DNA from: Nitrospirota bacterium
GTDB lineage: Bacteria; Nitrospirota; Thermodesulfovibrionia; UBA6902
DNA: 14,612 nucleotides
Assembly (NCBI GenBank): GCA_024277515.1
Contig: JAJRVB010000207.1
Span: 1 to 14,612 of the forward strand
Reading direction: 5' to 3'
Shown here: piece by piece, positions 14,041-14,612 of the stretch
How the letters are laid out: each line of letters starts with the position of its first letter
How positions within the stretch are numbered: the first letter of the stretch is position 1
The notes under the pieces: generated by a model
Told to the model about the DNA's origin: nothing
Database searches by the model: none
The model's input: the letters and a program-made list of their open reading frames with translations, nothing else
Position numbers and translations under genes: made by a program

Positions 14041-14612
14041 TGCACTGCGCTGCCTTTCTTGATGTTTGAGAACTCCAGTATCATTCTTTTTACGCTCAGT
14101 CCCTTCTCCAGTATTGTCACAGCATGGTCAAGCATGCACCACGCGTCCCCGCCTCCCCCGGATGCATCCGCAAGGACGAAATACAGCGCAGAATCCGTTT
14201 CACTCATGCCGGCAAGCATCATGGATGCACCTCTGCCGAGTATCATGTCTGAAGCAGCCCTCAGCGCCGTTATTGCCGGTATCTCCTGACCGGCAGTGTA
14301 AAGCAGCGGGCCCTGCAGGCCAAAATAAATTGCCGCCTCTCCCGACGGACTCGACGGCAGGGTATAAATAAAGAGGTTGCCCCGCGCGAGGGTGCGTCCG
14401 CTGTCTATATAATCCCTGAAATAAAGCATGTCCGTCTCTAAACATCCAGTTGCAGCGGCGCTTATGATCCCGACATCATGCTTCCGCCCTGCAGGACATT
14501 CTATCCCCGCGTCTTTTAATGCAAGGGCAACCGCGGCGCATGTCAGTTTCGAGACATGATCAAGCCGTCCGAAATTCCTGAACGGCAGGGGAAATATTTT
14601 TTTCCTCGGGAA
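14037..14612 (-). CDS. N-terminal ketosynthase-like protein, partial (5' end beyond the window)
   Basis: The frame is open from the last base of the window to a TGA at 14037-14039, giving 191 residues without the start. It matches the beta-ketoacyl synthase N-terminal-like group (PF13723 type): VSKLTCAAVALALKDAGI, then DVGIISAAATG, LPSSPSGEAAIYFGLQGP and a membrane-of-the-core helix ITALRAASDMIL. The residues at the usual nucleophile site read GPLLYTAGQEIPAITAL, with Glu in the cysteine column and Gln just before it, so it should not be a condensing enzyme. The protein stops about where a full ketosynthase would begin its second half, so no catalytic histidines are present. Such half-size KS-like proteins occur in aryl-polyene-type clusters. 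The ATG at 14429 is internal to the domain and is not a plausible start. Confidence 0.75.
   Translation of the reverse strand, partial: FPRKKIFPLPFRNFGRLDHVSKLTCAAVALALKDAGIECPAGRKHDVGIISAAATGCLETDMLYFRDYIDSGRTLARGNLFIYTLPSSPSGEAAIYFGLQGPLLYTAGQEIPAITALRAASDMILGRGASMMLAGMSETDSALYFVLADASGGGGDAWCMLDHAVTILEKGLSVKRMILEFSNIKKGSAVQ

Noticed and set aside
13735..14289. 184-codon open frame on the plus strand
   Set aside because: It lies antisense over the radical SAM gene and the KS-like fragment, both well supported, and its translation shows no domain or ribosome site.
3289..14612. Naming the locus as a ladderane, aryl-polyene or flexirubin cluster
   Set aside because: The gene set overlaps these types, but key genes (CrtI-like desaturases, ammonia lyase, KR/DH set) are not visible, so a product name would be unsupported.
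1..14612. CRISPR arrays, tRNA or rRNA genes, insertion sequences, phage genes
   Set aside because: No regularly spaced repeats, cloverleaf or rRNA-like stretches, transposase or integrase motifs were seen.

Overview
The window holds a compact lipid or polyketide-type biosynthetic locus from a Gram-negative bacterium. Thirteen of the fourteen genes lie on the minus strand. Gram-negative origin is suggested by an LpxL-type inner-membrane acyltransferase, a GT2-DUF2062 membrane glycosyltransferase and a signal-peptide protein with a BamE/SmpA-like C-terminus. Genes are of moderate GC content and tightly overlapped, and the main intergenic gap is strongly AT-rich. A Nitrospirota- or Desulfobacterota-like genome is a guess from gene style only.

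Layout, in the direction of transcription (right to left). A long run from the right edge (14612) to 3289 looks like one operon that begins outside the window. Its genes are: a truncated N-terminal ketosynthase-like protein; two B12-binding radical SAM enzymes; a GT2 glycosyltransferase fused to DUF2062; an LpxL/HtrB-type acyltransferase; an acyl carrier protein; a complete FabF-type ketosynthase; a ketosynthase homologue lacking the catalytic residues (chain-length-factor-like); a secreted small protein; a second acyl carrier protein; a condensation/CAT-like acyltransferase; and an FAD-dependent oxidoreductase. Most junctions are ATGA overlaps or gaps of a few bases. An AT-rich gap of about 255 bases (3034-3288) carries an inverted repeat. 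A second minus-strand unit follows: a third B12-radical SAM gene, whose first 43 codons contain an in-frame TAG, and an ANL-family acyl or aryl adenylating ligase. At the left edge the end of an unidentified plus-strand gene converges on this unit, with a hairpin between them.

How the genes may work together (inference). The ligase may activate a starter acid onto an ACP. The KS and KS-like partner would elongate it as a type II pair. The radical SAM and FAD enzymes would modify the chain. The LpxL-type and condensation-like acyltransferases would move it to a lipid or glycolipid acceptor, with the GT2 enzyme adding a sugar or phosphosugar. The gene set recalls aryl-polyene and ladderane-type clusters, but no ketoreductase, dehydratase, thioesterase, ammonia lyase or CrtI-like desaturase is visible here, so the product cannot be named. 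Reducing enzymes may lie beyond the right edge.

Points most worth a second look are the nonsense codon in the third radical SAM gene, two ketosynthase homologues without the active-site cysteine, the combination of three B12-radical SAM proteins with a type II KS system, and a perfect 11-bp palindrome upstream of the second ACP gene.
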